A stretch of DNA of 64,000 bases from Liolophura sinensis (lineage: Eukaryota > Mollusca > Polyplacophora > Chitonida > Chitonidae). The notes beneath the pieces were generated by a model that did no database searches, had not been told where the DNA came from, and was given only the letters and a program-made list of their open reading frames with translations. Positions 14,501 to 24,854 of this stretch are shown piece by piece. Numbering within the stretch: the stretch's first letter is position 1; the number at the start of each line of letters is the position of its first letter. The DNA lies in contig NC_088305.1 in the NCBI RefSeq assembly GCF_032854445.1, forward strand, positions 7,423,517 through 7,487,516, in the 5' to 3' direction. The position numbers and the translations under genes were made by a program.

Positions 14501-14799
14501 CTACTGTCATTTGGACCTTCTATGTAGCTCGTCCTCGAGTCTCCCATTGTTTAATTAGTTACTTAAATTCATCAGTGAACCTGTTAATCAATCAATCAGT
14601 CAGTCAGTCATCGTTCGTCTGTTTCAGAGTGACTGAGCAGAGTAAGGAGAACCGCATGCAGTCTCACAATCTGGCCATCGTGTTTGGGCCGACTTTGTTG
14701 TGGCCAGAGCTCAGGGCACCCAACATGGCCGTCAGTTTAGTCTTCCAGAACCGCATCGTAGAATTTATACTCTTGGAATACGACAACCTGTTCAGGTGA
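2578..14799 (+). CDS. PH + RhoGAP domain protein (ARHGAP12/15/27-like), 3' portion, 10 exons
   Basis: A GTPase-activating protein that would stimulate GTP hydrolysis by Rho/Rac-type GTPases, with a PH domain for membrane phosphoinositide binding. Exons: 2578-2636, 2986-3169, 3779-3889, 4541-4661, 6416-6547, 7043-7141, 8493-8570, 11656-11790, 12612-12717, 14628-14799. All introns are GT-AG and the phases join without a shift, giving 398 codons and a TGA stop. Residues numbered from 2578: the PH domain spans about 1-118 (LNKTKVMENGKRLKKNW, then LVFYKD, IHHWY), followed by a basic linker. RhoGAP spans about 203-393, with the GMYRVSGN arginine finger at Arg244 (codon 8516-8518), LTGALKLFFRELKEPLF and LAIVFGPTLL. 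The protein ends shortly after the GAP fold, as in ARHGAP15/12. Order and motifs match the ARHGAP9/12/15/27 group. WW or SH3 exons, if any, were not found, so the subfamily is unresolved and the start lies upstream. The seventh exon's donor is tandemly duplicated (8541-8836). Confidence 0.93.
4041..4265 (+). mobile_element. SINE family A copy with internal insertion
   Basis: Lies in the intron after the third RhoGAP exon. It has GAGTTCAAATCCAGCTCATA (B-box region), ATAATGCTGGCTGCCGTCAT and a tail AACACCAGTCAACTAAATAA. A short extra segment separates the AAGTGAAA block from the tail. Confidence 0.85.
4685..5112. repeat. About 32-bp minisatellite in RhoGAP intron 4
   Basis: Degenerate units of roughly 32 bp built on CTCGTCCCTCACCTGATATA followed by TCCCTTTGTGGA. 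About 13 copies, most regular from 4900 to 5090. Confidence 0.9.
5773..5985 (+). mobile_element. SINE family B copy, 5'-truncated
   Basis: Matches the body of the full-length element at 10859-11214: GACCCGTATCAGTATAATGG, AGTGAAGCAGCATTAGATAA, CCGTCCTGCAACAAGGAGGC, and a tail with GACTGAAAAATTGTTGAGTA and CACTCACTCAC. The tRNA-like head is absent. Confidence 0.85.
6738..6812. repeat. Short 24-bp tandem repeat
   Basis: Three to four copies of a unit containing TGATGTGTACATGTAT, in the RhoGAP intron after 6547. Confidence 0.8.
7195..7405 (+). mobile_element. SINE-like element family D copy
   Basis: Contains TATAATGTGACTGGGTGGGG, a TCATGCCTGGTGTCTTTGGC block and GTTAAACCC near the end. The same order of blocks occurs at 11868-12110 (+), 44300-44530 (-) and, partly, near 51480-51600. 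I infer a SINE-like family; no intact tRNA head was found. Confidence 0.55.
7535..7640. repeat. Short tandem repeat, about 34 bp, 3 copies
   Basis: Three copies of AACCTTGAAAAACCTGGAAG / AAGCCTTGAAAAGCCTGGAA / AAGCCTTGAAAATCTTGG, separated by variants of TAA(G)CTTTTCC. A diverged relative occurs near 7850-7910. Confidence 0.75.
8541..8836 (+). repeat. 60-bp tandem duplication of exon end plus splice donor (RhoGAP), 5 copies
   Basis: The true exon ends at 8570. The 60-bp segment starting at 8541 (TACAGAAACTGAGATGTATG, then the last exon bases, the GT donor and TCTTAACCAATCAGAT) recurs at 8601, 8661, 8721 and 8781. All five copies keep a GT after CAAG or CAGG, and four of the five keep TACAG at the front (8721 has TACAGG). 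Each downstream copy therefore resembles a 25-nt mini-exon flanked by AG and GT. Confidence 0.95.
8925..9310. mobile_element. Possible fold-back element
   Basis: Left (about 8990-9050) and right (about 9165-9240) arms look imperfectly inverted. For example GGTGTGATGTCACC on the left faces CACGTCACATCAGGAAAATT on the right. Ends are not defined and identity is modest. Confidence 0.35.
9840..10340. other. RhoGAP intron segment, C-rich, no gene seen
   Basis: Contains C-rich simple sequence (about 9985-10035 and 10200-10235). Open frames across it show no recognisable domain and follow the low-complexity sequence. Confidence 0.5.
10859..11214 (+). mobile_element. Full-length tRNA-derived SINE (family B) with 12-bp target-site duplication
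   Basis: The 5' end is tRNA-like: TAGCACAGTTGGTAGAGCG fits a pol III A box, and GGGTCGAGTCAC about 45 bp later fits a B box. The body shares the block starting GACCCGTATCAGTATAATGG with the copy at 5773. It is flanked by identical 12-bp direct repeats (10847-10858 and 11215-11226), the mark of LINE-mediated insertion. It sits in the RhoGAP intron between 8570 and 11656. Confidence 0.93.
11868..12110 (+). mobile_element. SINE-like element family D copy
   Basis: Blocks CAGGATCGAACCAAG, GTATAATGTGACTGGGTGAG, GTGTCATGTCTGGTGTTTTT, GTGGCAGCACTTTGGCG and GAGAAGACATAATATAT occur in the order seen, inverted, at 44300-44530. It lies just after the exon ending at 11790. Confidence 0.65.
12798..13047 (-). 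mobile_element. SINE family A copy, near full length
   Basis: Reverse-strand copy. The tail TTTGATTGGTGTTTTATGCT is at the left, CAGCATTATGGTGGGAGGAA in the middle, TGAGCTGGACTTGAACTCAC (B box) and a diverged head ending CCCCTCGGCCTTG at the right. Confidence 0.9.
13245..13497 (+). mobile_element. SINE family A copy, near full length, diverged
   Basis: Starts at GGCCTTCCTGGCAAACTGGT (head), passes AATGCAGTCGCTGAGAGTTC and ACGTGGGAAGACCTG, and ends TATAACTCCAATAAAATAAC. More diverged than the other copies. Confidence 0.8.
13562..13707 (+). mobile_element. SINE family A copy, 3' half
   Basis: Contains AAGGTCTGACAGCAACCTGC, GGATGGTTGAGGGTTCCCCC and a tail AAAACATCAATTAAATAAAT with a short AATG run. 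Confidence 0.8.
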
Positions 14800-15407
14800 A
14801 ACACAAGACTGTAATATTTCTGCTTGGTATTCACTTTGGTCAAAGGCTTTGTGCTGAAGAAGCACCTGTAATTAGTGACTATGTGTGCAAGGATGTGGTG
14901 TAATAACGACAACGGAATTTCTGTGGGTGCTGAATTGGAACATTTTGGGTACAAAGAACGTGCTTAATAATCAATACAAGCATAAACCAGTGCTTGATTG
15001 TCTATTCACTTTAAGGATGTATTAGTGAATTTGAAATGTGGAAAAAGACTTGTTCTTGCATATTTTGGAACGGCGTGTGTATTTTTGATATATAATATGG
15101 AAAATGTAGAAAATTTATGCTTCAATCTAATAATTGTGTCGTTTTAGACGGAGAAGTAATGTACCATATTGTATACTTGTACATGGACTTGACCTCCATT
15201 AGATTTTCTCACGGGGTGATGCAAACCGGTACGTGAACCGCAGAGAAAATTTGATTGGAGGACCAGTAAAACTGTGATTAAAATGATCAATTAAACACAT
15301 TGTTACATGTACATATTTGTTCTACCAGTGAAATGGACATGCATAGCCTTTTGCTAATGTCAAAGATCAGTGTTAGGGTATTACAGGTGTGCCCATGTAG
15401 TCAAGTG

Positions 15408-15467
<60 letters not shown>

Positions 15468-15727
15468 GAATTGTACATTTATAGTTGTAAACTTTCGAGC
15501 ACCTGTTAGATTTTATAAGCGTATATGATGATTGATTGCCTGTGCACATGTGATGCATGTTTACACATTTATATGTAGATGTGGTACAGTGTCTAATGGA
15601 AACATTCAGTCAGTAGGAATATTTCTGCCATTTTAATTGACATCATTCCCTTGTCCATGTGGACCGTGTTTGAATTAATCTTGGTTGATTCACAGTGATA
15701 GCTTCACCCGGCAGTCACACAGCATTA
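14800..15727. other. RhoGAP 3' UTR / flank with (TA)n microsatellite at 15409-15464
   Basis: No gene is recognised after the RhoGAP stop. The main feature is about 56 bp of alternating TA at 15409-15464. Open frames here are driven by this repeat. Confidence 0.6.
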
Positions 15728-17187
15728 GTTTGTGGAGTTACAAACTGCTTGTGTGGAGTAACAAGCATGTGATATCACTGCTTTTGTGAAGTTACATTCA
15801 TGTGACATCACTGCTTTTGTGGAGTTACATGCATGTGACATCACTATTTTTCTGGAGTTACAAGCATTTGACATCACTACTTTTGTGGAGTTACATGCCT
15901 ATGACATCACTGCTTTTGTAGAGTTACATGCATGTGACATCACTATGTTTCTGGAGTTACAAGCATGTGACATCACTACTTTTGTAGAGTTACATTCATG
16001 TGACATCACTACTTTTGTAGAGTTACATTCATGTGACATCACTGCTTTTGTGGAATTATATGCATGTGACATCACTGTTTCTGGAGTTACAAGCATGTGA
16101 CATCACTACTTTTGTGGAGTTACATGCGTATGACATCACTGCTTTTGTAGAGTTACATGCATGTGACATCGCTATGTTTCTGGAGTTACAAGCATGTGAC
16201 ATCACTACTTTTGTGGAGTTACATGCCTATGACATCACTGTTTTTGTAGAGTTACATGCATGTGACATCACTATGTTTCTGGAGTTACAAGCATGTGACA
16301 TCACTACTTTTGTGGAGTTACATGCCTATGACATCACTGCTTTTGTAGAGTTAAATTCATGTGACATCACTACTTTTGTAGAGTTACATGCGTATGACAT
16401 CACTGCTTTTGTAGAGTTACATGCATGTGACATCACTATGTTTCTGGAGTTACAAGCATGTGACATCACTACTTTTGTGGAGTTACATTCATATGACATC
16501 ACTGCTTTTGTGGAATTATATGCATGTGACATCACTGTTTCTGGAGTTACAAGCATGTGACATCACTACTTTTGTAGAGTTACATTCATGTGACATCACT
16601 ACTTTTGTGGAGTTACATTCATATGACATCACTGCTTTTGTGGAATTATATGCATGTGACATCACTGTTTCTGGAGTTACAAGCATGTGACATCACTACT
16701 TTTGTGGAGTTACATTCATATGACATCACTGCTTTTGTGGAGTTACATTCATGTGACATCACTACTTTTGTGGAGTTACATTCATATGACATCACTGCTT
16801 TTGTGGAATTATATGCATGTGACCTCACTGTTTCTGGAGTTACATGCATGTGACATCACTACTTTTGTAGAGTTACATTCATATGACATCACTGCTTTTG
16901 TGGAATTATATGCATGTGACATCACTGTTTCTGGAGTTACAAGCATGTGACATCACTACTTTTGTGGAGTTACATTCATGTGACATCACTGCTTTTGTGG
17001 AGTTACATGCATGTGACATCACTGCTTTTGTGGAGTTACATGCATGTGACATCACTGTTTCTGGAGTTACATGCATGTGACATCACTGTTTCTGGAGTTA
17101 CATTCATGTGACATCACTGCTTTTGTGGAGTTACATGCATGTGACATCACTATTTTCTGGAGTTACAAACGTGACATCATTCCTTAA
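15728..17187. repeat. 33-bp minisatellite with higher-order structure, about 44 copies
   Basis: Units of 33 bp (occasionally 30) alternate between variants: CTGCTTTTGTGGAGTTACAT-, CTATGTTTCTGGAGTTACAA- and CTACTTTTGTGGAGTTACAT-, each followed by GCATGTGACATCA or TTCATATGACATCA. The variants recur in a roughly fixed order, giving a superimposed period of about 99 bp. Because 33 is divisible by 3, long frames open on both strands. I treat those as a by-product, not genes. Confidence 0.95.
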
Positions 17188-19485
17188 ATTTTGGAGGAAG
17201 TTGTGAGTGACATCACAAACCTTGACTTTTTCATTGATTTTTCTTTGTTATGTAGGGGTTAGGGTGCATCATTTCCTGCTTTATGCCAGGTTGACACATT
17301 CATGTCACAACTGCGCAGACTGTCAATTACACGTACATGATTGGATGATTCTGCACTTCAGTATTTATTTTGGATCCTACATGTTAAATTTAGATTAGAA
17401 AAGTTTTAATTCCAGAAGCTTAACAGAAAGACACTACAATGATGGAAGTTTGGAACCAGTTTGCTTGTGTCTGTACATGTATGTATTGTTGCCAAATGAC
17501 AGTAGTTTTGAAGAATATAAAACATCTTCTTGTGTTGTTTGCTCATTTGAAAACTGTATAGAGAAGTTCAGGTGTTACTGTTTTATGGCAGACAACAATA
17601 AAGTTGTACATCTACATGTACTCATAACTGGTTACTTAAAACAGTGAAGAACAATGAATTACAGCCTGGCCATAGTATGCTCAGACCAACCTTTTTACCT
17701 CCACATCTAAAGAGCTTCAGATTTCCAGTTTTCAGTCATGGTCTGATATTTGCCAGGTTTATAAGTTTATCAAAAAATATCAGGGTGAAAAAAATGTCAA
17801 AACTGTATATCGTAACATGTTCATGGTTGATAAGGCTGAGGCCTGTGACGAGATTTGCATGTATTCTGTCTTTGAAAAGGGCTTGTTTTCCTCAAAGAAG
17901 GGAAGCAACTCTTATACACACATGTGTACCTTTTGGAACAGTGGTGACCTCTGCCCTCTTGTGTAACATTATCAGTGATTTAAGTAACAGTACACATGAT
18001 TATGAATAACCATAGTTCGTAGTATTACTCAGCCAGGGGGCGCCTGTGTTCCATGGGGTAGAAGATTTGCTTCCCTTTGTAGAGGGCTGGTGAGCACCTT
18101 TGTCTGTCATACAATGGCAGTCTTGTTATTTTGAAATGTTTTTCCACCCACTTCTGCCAAAAGGACATCTTGTAAGAAATTCGGAGAGAAATTGCTGATA
18201 TATGTATAGTATATGTGTAAGTCCAAAATACATCGTATCAAACAACCTGATTGAAGAAACTTTTAGTACTTTCATATTTTTACTGTCAATGAAAAACATG
18301 GGTGCTTGGTAGTGTTTTTTTTTGGCTAATATGCACAAAGCTGAGCAAACCAGTTCAGTAGATCACCATGCCTTTTGACTTTTTAACCTACATGTACATT
18401 GCTGTTGACAGCTAGTAGTTTTCAGAAAAGGTATGGAAAAAAAAAGGTCTGAAATTTTGTAGCACAAAATGACAGGCAAATAATACAGGTAGAAAAAAAA
18501 ACAGGGGACAATTGTAATGTGGTGTTTGGGTTCAGGCGATTATGTTGCCATTTTTACTTGTTAAAAAAAGGGTTTTCCAGCTCTATGACATTCCTGTGAA
18601 TACTGTTTTTTGTTGTTGTTGTAATTTAAGAACTCATATATTTCCTGTTGAAGTTACTTTTTGATCCAGATTTAGCTAAGGTTGTCTATGCTGTATACAT
18701 GTAGATATGTCTTGATGCATGGATTCATTCCCAAGATGATTGTAGCAATAATATATGCAGGTTTTTCCAGGATACAAGATTTATGATAAAGCAATACTAG
18801 AACTGTAATAATTCGACAAATTTTCTCACTCTTTCTTGCCAACAGCCGTGAAGTATATGTTTTGCAGGGGGATGTTTAACTGCTTGCTCACTGTAGCTGT
18901 AACTGTCAAACTTTTGTCCAGTGAGGTGGTGTGCACAGTTCCATTTCTGACTCTGCCAGCAGTGGTTGTAAGTCAGGAGGTTTGTTATCAAAGAGCGGTA
19001 GTTTATACTGGACACTCCAGTTCTCTCCACGCATAAAACTGACCGCTATCATACAAATGTAAACTTTTTCAGCAGAGCCTCATGCACCAGTCTGACGACG
19101 AATTATTAAATAAATAAAGATGGCTCTTATACAGTTAGGGATTTTGACCAAAGTAGGCTAATTGTTGGGCTGTAGAAGATAGTTTTAATGAAGTTCTGAA
19201 TTGTTACTCCCCAAATCCCTTCACCACCTTCGTGTTTACTCTCACAGCTTTAGCTATTCCCGGCTGGAAGACGGTTCAGATCTTCCGGAAGATCTTCTAA
19301 CTCCAAAACCTGCCAGTTGTGTCTGCCTCTGTAGGCACCAACTGTGAAGTAGATGTTTGGAAGCATCCACATGAAAATCAAGTCATAATACCTCGGTATT
19401 CTCTGGCATTTAAGTTTACATTTGGCTTTATTATTGGATGTAACCAGGAAAACATTCTATCCACGGCCTTTGTGTAACATGTCGC

Positions 19486-19489
<4 letters not shown>
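17188..19489. other. Intergenic stretch, no gene recognised
   Basis: No conserved domain, SINE or clear array is seen. An AATAAA at 17597-17602 could be a distal polyadenylation signal for the RhoGAP gene, but nothing in the sequence decides this. Confidence 0.4.

Positions 19490-19553
<64 letters not shown>
19490..19553. repeat. (TA)n microsatellite
   Basis: About 64 bp of uninterrupted TA dinucleotides. Confidence 0.98.
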
Positions 19554-19556
<3 letters not shown>

Positions 19557-21957
19557 TCTGTTTAAAAGACTTCAGACTATGTTTATACTAACGGTTGTTA
19601 TATTAATGTCAATGTCTGTTATCAATATTATTCCACCATGCTTCAATGGTCTGACCAGAACTGTCAAAATAATCCATTCCAGTTGTGTTATGTTATACAC
19701 GTTATTGTTGGATGCCGTATATGTATGTTGCTTAGTGTGAAACTGTATATTTGCAAGTAGATCGTAATATAGCCTGTCTATAATGTCAACATGATGTTGA
19801 CATGGTCATATAGGTGTGTATAAATGATAATGTCAAGTTGTCAATATTCTGTGTTGTGTACATAGATTCCCTGATATATTTCCAGTGCTGTTAATATCAA
19901 AAAGCTACGTAGATGTTCGTTCTGCATCAGTTCATATACATTAAGTATTGATAATGAATGTGTAGTCGAGGACATCTTCAGATCAGTATGGTGTTGTGAA
20001 ATATCTAGTGTCATGTAAAATGTTTAAAATACACATAAGTTGAGGAAGGATTTCTGGCGATGTGTTGAATTTATCATTCCATATGCAAAAGTAAAATTTT
20101 TAAAGAATAGCCGAAGAACTTGCCTTTTGTCTATATATAACAGTATTTTGCGTGCTGAACGTTTGCTGTGACGTAAAATTAAGTGACTAGGCTTTTGTGG
20201 TTATAAAAGTACATTGCTTTACGGTGGAATGGTGTATCATGAATATTCGAGTGCAGGTTTTCTTATGTCAGATTTGCGTACATCAGAATTTCAATCGGTA
20301 TTCCATGTAAGCTTATATCACGGACCATATTAATTCGGCGCTTATGCGTGACTAGGCCCTCTACGCCGTGCAGTTAGCACAATAAAGTAAGTCTTCAATG
20401 ATGTTCCAATTTTTGTGAAAAAATTTCTTCGTTTGACACACCATGAGAAAGAATAAGGACGTCGTGAGTCATATTGGACATATTCAAAGCTCGGCATCTC
20501 TTTTCATTGAAACTATCAGATTTGACCATTCCTTCTTTTTCTTGTCTCCTCTGGAGACATATTGTGTATGTAGCAGATTGCAGTGTGTAGCCTTCGTATG
20601 CTTACCCATTGTCTATTCGTCGATGTTAAAGATATGGACGCTGGGTTTTATCACGTGTGAATAATGTTGACAACATCATGCAGTGTGCGTTGTGTTTTCC
20701 CTGCGATCCCCTGTCCTCCATGACTTTCACTTTTTTAAATACTGTTCAGCGATTCGCTACCAAAGTCCTGTCCTTCGACCAATGACGCTTAATCAGTGAC
20801 TAACTTCCCCATTCATGATATTCTGTTATGTTTTCACCCTATGTCAGTTTTGTTGGTACCTTTGCTAGGTTTACTTGTAACATTCGTAGATGCATTTGAT
20901 GCTGTGAAGAGTTGACGTTACATAAAATACATGATATATATAGTTTATGTGGCTTAGCTGTTGAATGTGACGTTGAACAAAGACGTTGTAACATGTGCGT
21001 GTGATTGTTCCGTAGTGAAATGTTACAAACCATTCACACATATAAACAGCTCTTCACCGTCATTTTTCAAGTTAAAATCTGTCATGGCCAATTTAGCCAA
21101 TATTGTAGATAAATGTAATAGTTTGGGTCCAATCATGTTCCATCCAGTTTGTGTTTTTTTTTTTTTACCTGTTGATCTTTTTTTGTTGTTCTGAGCCGTT
21201 CCTTCTAAAGCTGCCAGACAAGGATTTCGTGTGTACCGGTATGTTTTTTTTTTCTATATTGAAAATTGACCAATTCTTAATTCCACGTATGTCTATTATG
21301 TATCTTCAATTTATCCTGTAATAGCATTGCTAAACCCAGTTGGTTAGTTTTGCTCCGGCCATTGACGCCTTTATTATTATCGTTTTGTTTGTTTTTTGTT
21401 TTTCAGTAAATTATTTTTTTGTAAAATTGCTTGTCTGTGCAGCCTCAGCTGAAATTCGAGATTTTCTGTATTCTTACTAGTTTCGGCTTCGTGCGTAGAA
21501 TGTAATTTTGTTTTTAATTCTGCAAAAAGAAGGAAGAAAAAAATGGTTTGAAAAACGCTTTTTTGCCTTCAAGAGGTCACGTTTTCTGCGTCGTATACTC
21601 AGAAGTCTAAGTGTTTTGATTTGTTGAAATGTATAAAAGTACCCTTGATGTGTTCCACTTCAAAGTCCGTCTTCTTGGATTTCTTTTTCTCACTTGCTCA
21701 TACCCCATGTTAACCATGACTCCTAGTACACAACCTTTACCTGTGCGATTCTACCAACACCCGATCAGTCCTCGGGTTGTGTCTTTGTTTTCATATTTCA
21801 AATTTTATGTCTTAAACAAATCCACTGTTGATAAATAAACTTATGAATAGCAGATACGATGTTTACCTCATTCTTTATTGATTCGCACTATGTCCAGAAT
21901 CTGATTCCTCTCAATGCTTTCATTGGAAGTCCTGCTTTAAGTTTCGAGCCTTCCGTC
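19554..21957. other. Intergenic stretch, no gene recognised
   Basis: Sequence is AT-rich. Short open frames lack similarity that I can recognise and lack splice context. Several AATAAA words occur but none is tied to a gene. Confidence 0.4.
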
Positions 21958-22055
21958 ACCCAGAATCCTCTCACCAAAGAGGTCGCTGTGAGTTCAAGTC
22001 CATCTCATGCTGGCTTTCCTTCCCGGTCGTACGCGGGAAGGTTTTCCAGTGATCA
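21958..22055 (+). mobile_element. SINE family A, left part of a possibly interrupted copy
   Basis: Contains TCGCTGTGAGTTCAAGTCCA, TCATGCTGGCTTTCC and GTACGCGGGAAGG. It breaks off before the central block. A matching right part (GATGGTCATGGATTTTCTCT, CACCATAACGATGG) appears at 22318-22420. Confidence 0.7.
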
Positions 22056-22073
22056 GGGCCTAGTTTAACATAT

Positions 22074-22182
22074 GTACATATACGGTAAGTGCACATACAA
22101 TGATAAGTTATAGTGACATGCAAAGTATCGTGCGACAAATGTACAAAATAAAAAAAATGTCATATGCCGCTTTGTGAAACTG
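22074..22182 (+). repeat. Short dispersed element, copy 1
   Basis: Aligns with 22499-22610: both hold a run like ATAGTGAC(A/G)T(G/A)CAAA(G/T)TATCGT followed by AAATGTAC or AAATGCAC. Probably a small non-autonomous element. Confidence 0.5.
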
Positions 22183-22312
22183 AGGTCGGTTTCATGAAGC
22201 TTACTTAGTGTTAAGTTGCCCTTAGCTAAGTGCACTTTATATTTCTACAACATACGTTGCCATGCTAGTTAAGGGTTTATTTAGCTAAGTGAGCTTCATG
22301 AAACCGGCCCCT
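22183..22312. mobile_element. Small MITE-like inverted-repeat element
   Basis: The left arm GGTCGGTTTCATGAAGCTTA (from 22184) and right arm GCTTCATGAAACCGGCC (from 22293) are inverted copies. The inner parts TTAGTGTTAAGTTGCCCTTA and TAGTTAAGGG also pair. The element is about 130 bp, too short to code. Confidence 0.75.
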
Positions 22313-22317
22313 GGGCC

Positions 22318-22420
22318 CTAGCTGATGGTCATGGATTTTCTCTCACCATAACGATGGTTTCCTTCGTATAGGCCTAATGAAAATGTTTTTGAGCCCAGCA
22401 TAAAACGGCCATAATATAGA
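22318..22420 (+). mobile_element. SINE family A, right part of the interrupted copy
   Basis: Has GATGGTCATGGATTTTCTCT, CGTATAGGCCTAATGAAAAT and GAGCCCAGCATAAAACGGCC, the expected order of the family's 3' half. Confidence 0.65.
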
Positions 22421-22498
22421 TTAATGAATTTTATTTTTCAGACTAATTAGCTTTCGCTGAGATAAGTACACAAATGTATATGCCTGTATAGCTGTGGA

Positions 22499-22610
22499 TC
22501 CAGTTTCACAAAAATGTCGTACATGTACGATAATCGCATATGTATGACAATGGTATGGTAATAGTGACGTACAAATTATCGTAAGGCAAATGCACGATGA
22601 AGAAATGAAA
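22499..22610 (+). repeat. Short dispersed element, copy 2
   Basis: See 22074-22182. It begins CAGTTTCACAAAAATGTCGT and ends near GATGAAGAAATGAAACT, so its ends are weakly inverted. Confidence 0.5.
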
Positions 22611-22639
22611 CTAATCCCTGTTCCACTGTTACACGAAGG

Positions 22640-22745
22640 ACTCGTTTATTTTGGCCGTTCCGCGGCCTTCGTCACCCAAGAAAAGCTGAACCCATCGTAT
22701 AAGTGAAAAGTTTGGTATTCAGCAACAGTCAAATAAATCAAATAT
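22640..22745 (+). mobile_element. Diverged SINE family A remnant
   Basis: CCATCGTATAAGTGAAAAGT and CAGCAACAGTCAAATAAATC resemble the family's 3' end. The upstream half is too diverged to align. Confidence 0.45.
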
Positions 22746-22937
22746 ATAACACCATAAAAGTGGAAAATTCCTGAGTTTAACTATTTGGCTTAAGACGAAA
22801 TAATGTGACCTAGTCTAGTCAAAATCTGTTAGAAGCCGACACAAAAGCACAAGACCTGCCTTTCTCGGCTGGAAACCGAAGGCGCGGGTTCAAAGCCAGC
22901 CTTTCACGGAGAATATGTAGTTTTCTCCGCTCACACC

Positions 22938-23042
22938 GTCATGTGTTTTACGGTGTCATGTGAACATTTGCGCAGTCTAAGAACGCTTGCGTCATGTGTT
23001 TTGCGGTGTCATGTGAACATTTGCGCAGTCTAAGAACGCTTG
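22938..23042. repeat. 53-bp tandem duplication, 2 copies
   Basis: The segment from GTCATGTGTTTTACGGTGTC to TCTAAGAACGCTTG is repeated almost perfectly, with one A/G difference in the first 20 bases. Confidence 0.95.
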
Positions 23043-23339
23043 TCGTTGCATGCATGTAATTGTTCATTATACGTTCCAAGGTTCGTGTGGTTTGCTCTGT
23101 CCGTAAAACTGACCGTAATCGTATAGGTAAAAATGTGAGTGCGAGGTTAAATATCAGTCAGTCAATCAAGCAAACGGACAAAACCACAGACAAACCAAAC
23201 TCTCCGGGATTCCATGTTGTTTCTTCCCTTGATGGGACGCCAGTAGAAGTGCCTTTCATGATCCAGTGGTAAAGGCAAACTTCCTTTCCTGTGTCGCCAA
23301 CGTCTCTACCCTAAACCAATTAGTGTCATTCTATTCGTC

Positions 23340-23690
23340 AGAATGCATTCTCTGAAGGGGTACCAGTCAAACTGCTTTTATTGCCACCTGATAAGTCAAG
23401 GTCACGGTAAACCTCAGAAGAACTGATGTGAGCTATTGTTAGATTCGTTCTTGGGCTCTGTGATAGGATGCCAGTCAAATTGCTTTTATTGCCGCCTGAT
23501 AAGCCAAGGTCACCGAAAACGTCCAAGAATCAGTATGAGCTAGATAGATTGGATCTTACGCTTTGTATGATGGGTTGTCATTCAAATCGCTTTTATTGTC
23601 GCCTGATAAGTCAAGGTCACCATAAACTTTCAGTGTGAGTTATAGTTAGATTTGAACTTGCGCCTTCTCTGATGCAAGGCTGTAGTAGAA
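23340..23690. repeat. About 108-bp tandem repeat, 3 copies, each with an AAGGTCA site
   Basis: Copies share CTTTTATTGCCGCCTGATAA followed by a (C/T)CAAGGTCAC block, at about 23374, 23483 and 23590. The block resembles the monomer site of nuclear receptors such as ERR/SF-1 (TCAAGGTCA). A regulatory role is only inference. Confidence 0.85.
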
Positions 23691-23699
23691 GGGTCTTCC

Positions 23700-24465
23700 A
23701 TTAGGCCTACCCTGAAGACAACTGACATAATCTGCGCCCTTCAATTGTCAGCGCCACCCCTCGTGCATTGGTAACTCATTTCCAAATAGACCATAAGAGG
23801 AGAATTACGACATCGCGAAAGACAGCCAACATATTATTTGCTGGCGTGAGGCTTGCTCCCGCTGTGAAAATGCTCACTCCATGGTCAGAGATTCCTCTGG
23901 GCTTCCGTCTTGTTGAGAATTACAGGGATTATACTCTGAGGTGTACGCCGATTGTAGGGTATATATAGTCCGTGTATGAGATAAACAGTTGGGGTAGCCG
24001 TAGTGTTCATTTCTTGGAACACTTGTATATCTTTCTTGTATATATCCTTCAACTTGAGAGATGAAGAGCAACGTTTGAAGGAGAATTCGTCCGGGGAGGG
24101 TGGTGTCCTTCCAGAAGAGAATGGAGTAATTACATGGCTGCCATCATGATTATTGGCCCAAGGACAAAAAGCTGAATAATTGCGGCGTCACGGAGCAAAG
24201 TCGTCAAAAGCGGATGCTTTTTATTGGATTGCGTGGCCTCGGAATGCAAAGACAATAGACGAAAAAGAGAGGTAAAATAAATTCCTGTTATATGATTTTA
24301 TTAACTTTTAATACTCAGGATGTAAGCTTTCAACGACATGTACATCACCTGATACATACTTTTGCGCATGTCAAATAGCAATGTAGACGCTGTAGTTTAG
24401 GATTGTCCGCCATCATCAATATATCTTTGTAGAGGTTTAAATATCAAGTTGCAGGTTATAGATAT
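23700..24465. other. Intergenic stretch, no gene recognised
   Basis: No recognisable domain, RNA or repeat family. Confidence 0.4.
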
Positions 24466-24480
24466 CAAAAATAATTTCGG

Positions 24481-24854
24481 AGGCCTCCGTGGTTCAGTTG
24501 GTTAGCGCGCTGGCGCAGCGTAATGACCCAGGAGTCTTGCACCAATGCGGTCGCTGTGAGTTTAATCCAGTTCATGCTGGCTTCCTCTCAGGCCGTAAGT
24601 GGGAAAGTCTATCAGCACCCTGCGGATGGTCGTGGGTTTCCACCGAGTTCTGCCTAGTTTCCTCCCACCATAATGCTGGCCGCCGTCGCGCAAGTGAAAT
24701 GTTCTTTATAAATCAATGAATGATCATTGGTTTTCCCTTGGGTTCTGCCCAAAAATATGGGCTCTGCCAGGTTTCATCCCACCATAAGGCTGGCCGTCCT
24801 CGTATAAGTGAAATACTGAGAACGACGTAAAACACCAATCAAATAAATAAATAC
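24481..24854 (+). mobile_element. Composite SINE family A copy with duplicated 3' part and target-site duplication
   Basis: Full head (GGCCTCCGTGGTTCAGTTGG, TAGCGCGCTGG) and B box, then two successive 3' parts, each with the CACCATAA(T/G)GCTGGCCG block. The whole unit is bounded by 14-bp direct repeats with one mismatch (24466-24479 and 24855-24868). The duplicated arrangement was therefore inserted as one unit, or arose after insertion. Confidence 0.9.

Noticed and set aside
15786-17080. Series of overlapping frames encoding an 11-residue repeat on both strands
   Set aside because: The 33-bp unit is divisible by 3 and lacks stops in several frames, so frames open automatically. There is no start context, splice support or domain.
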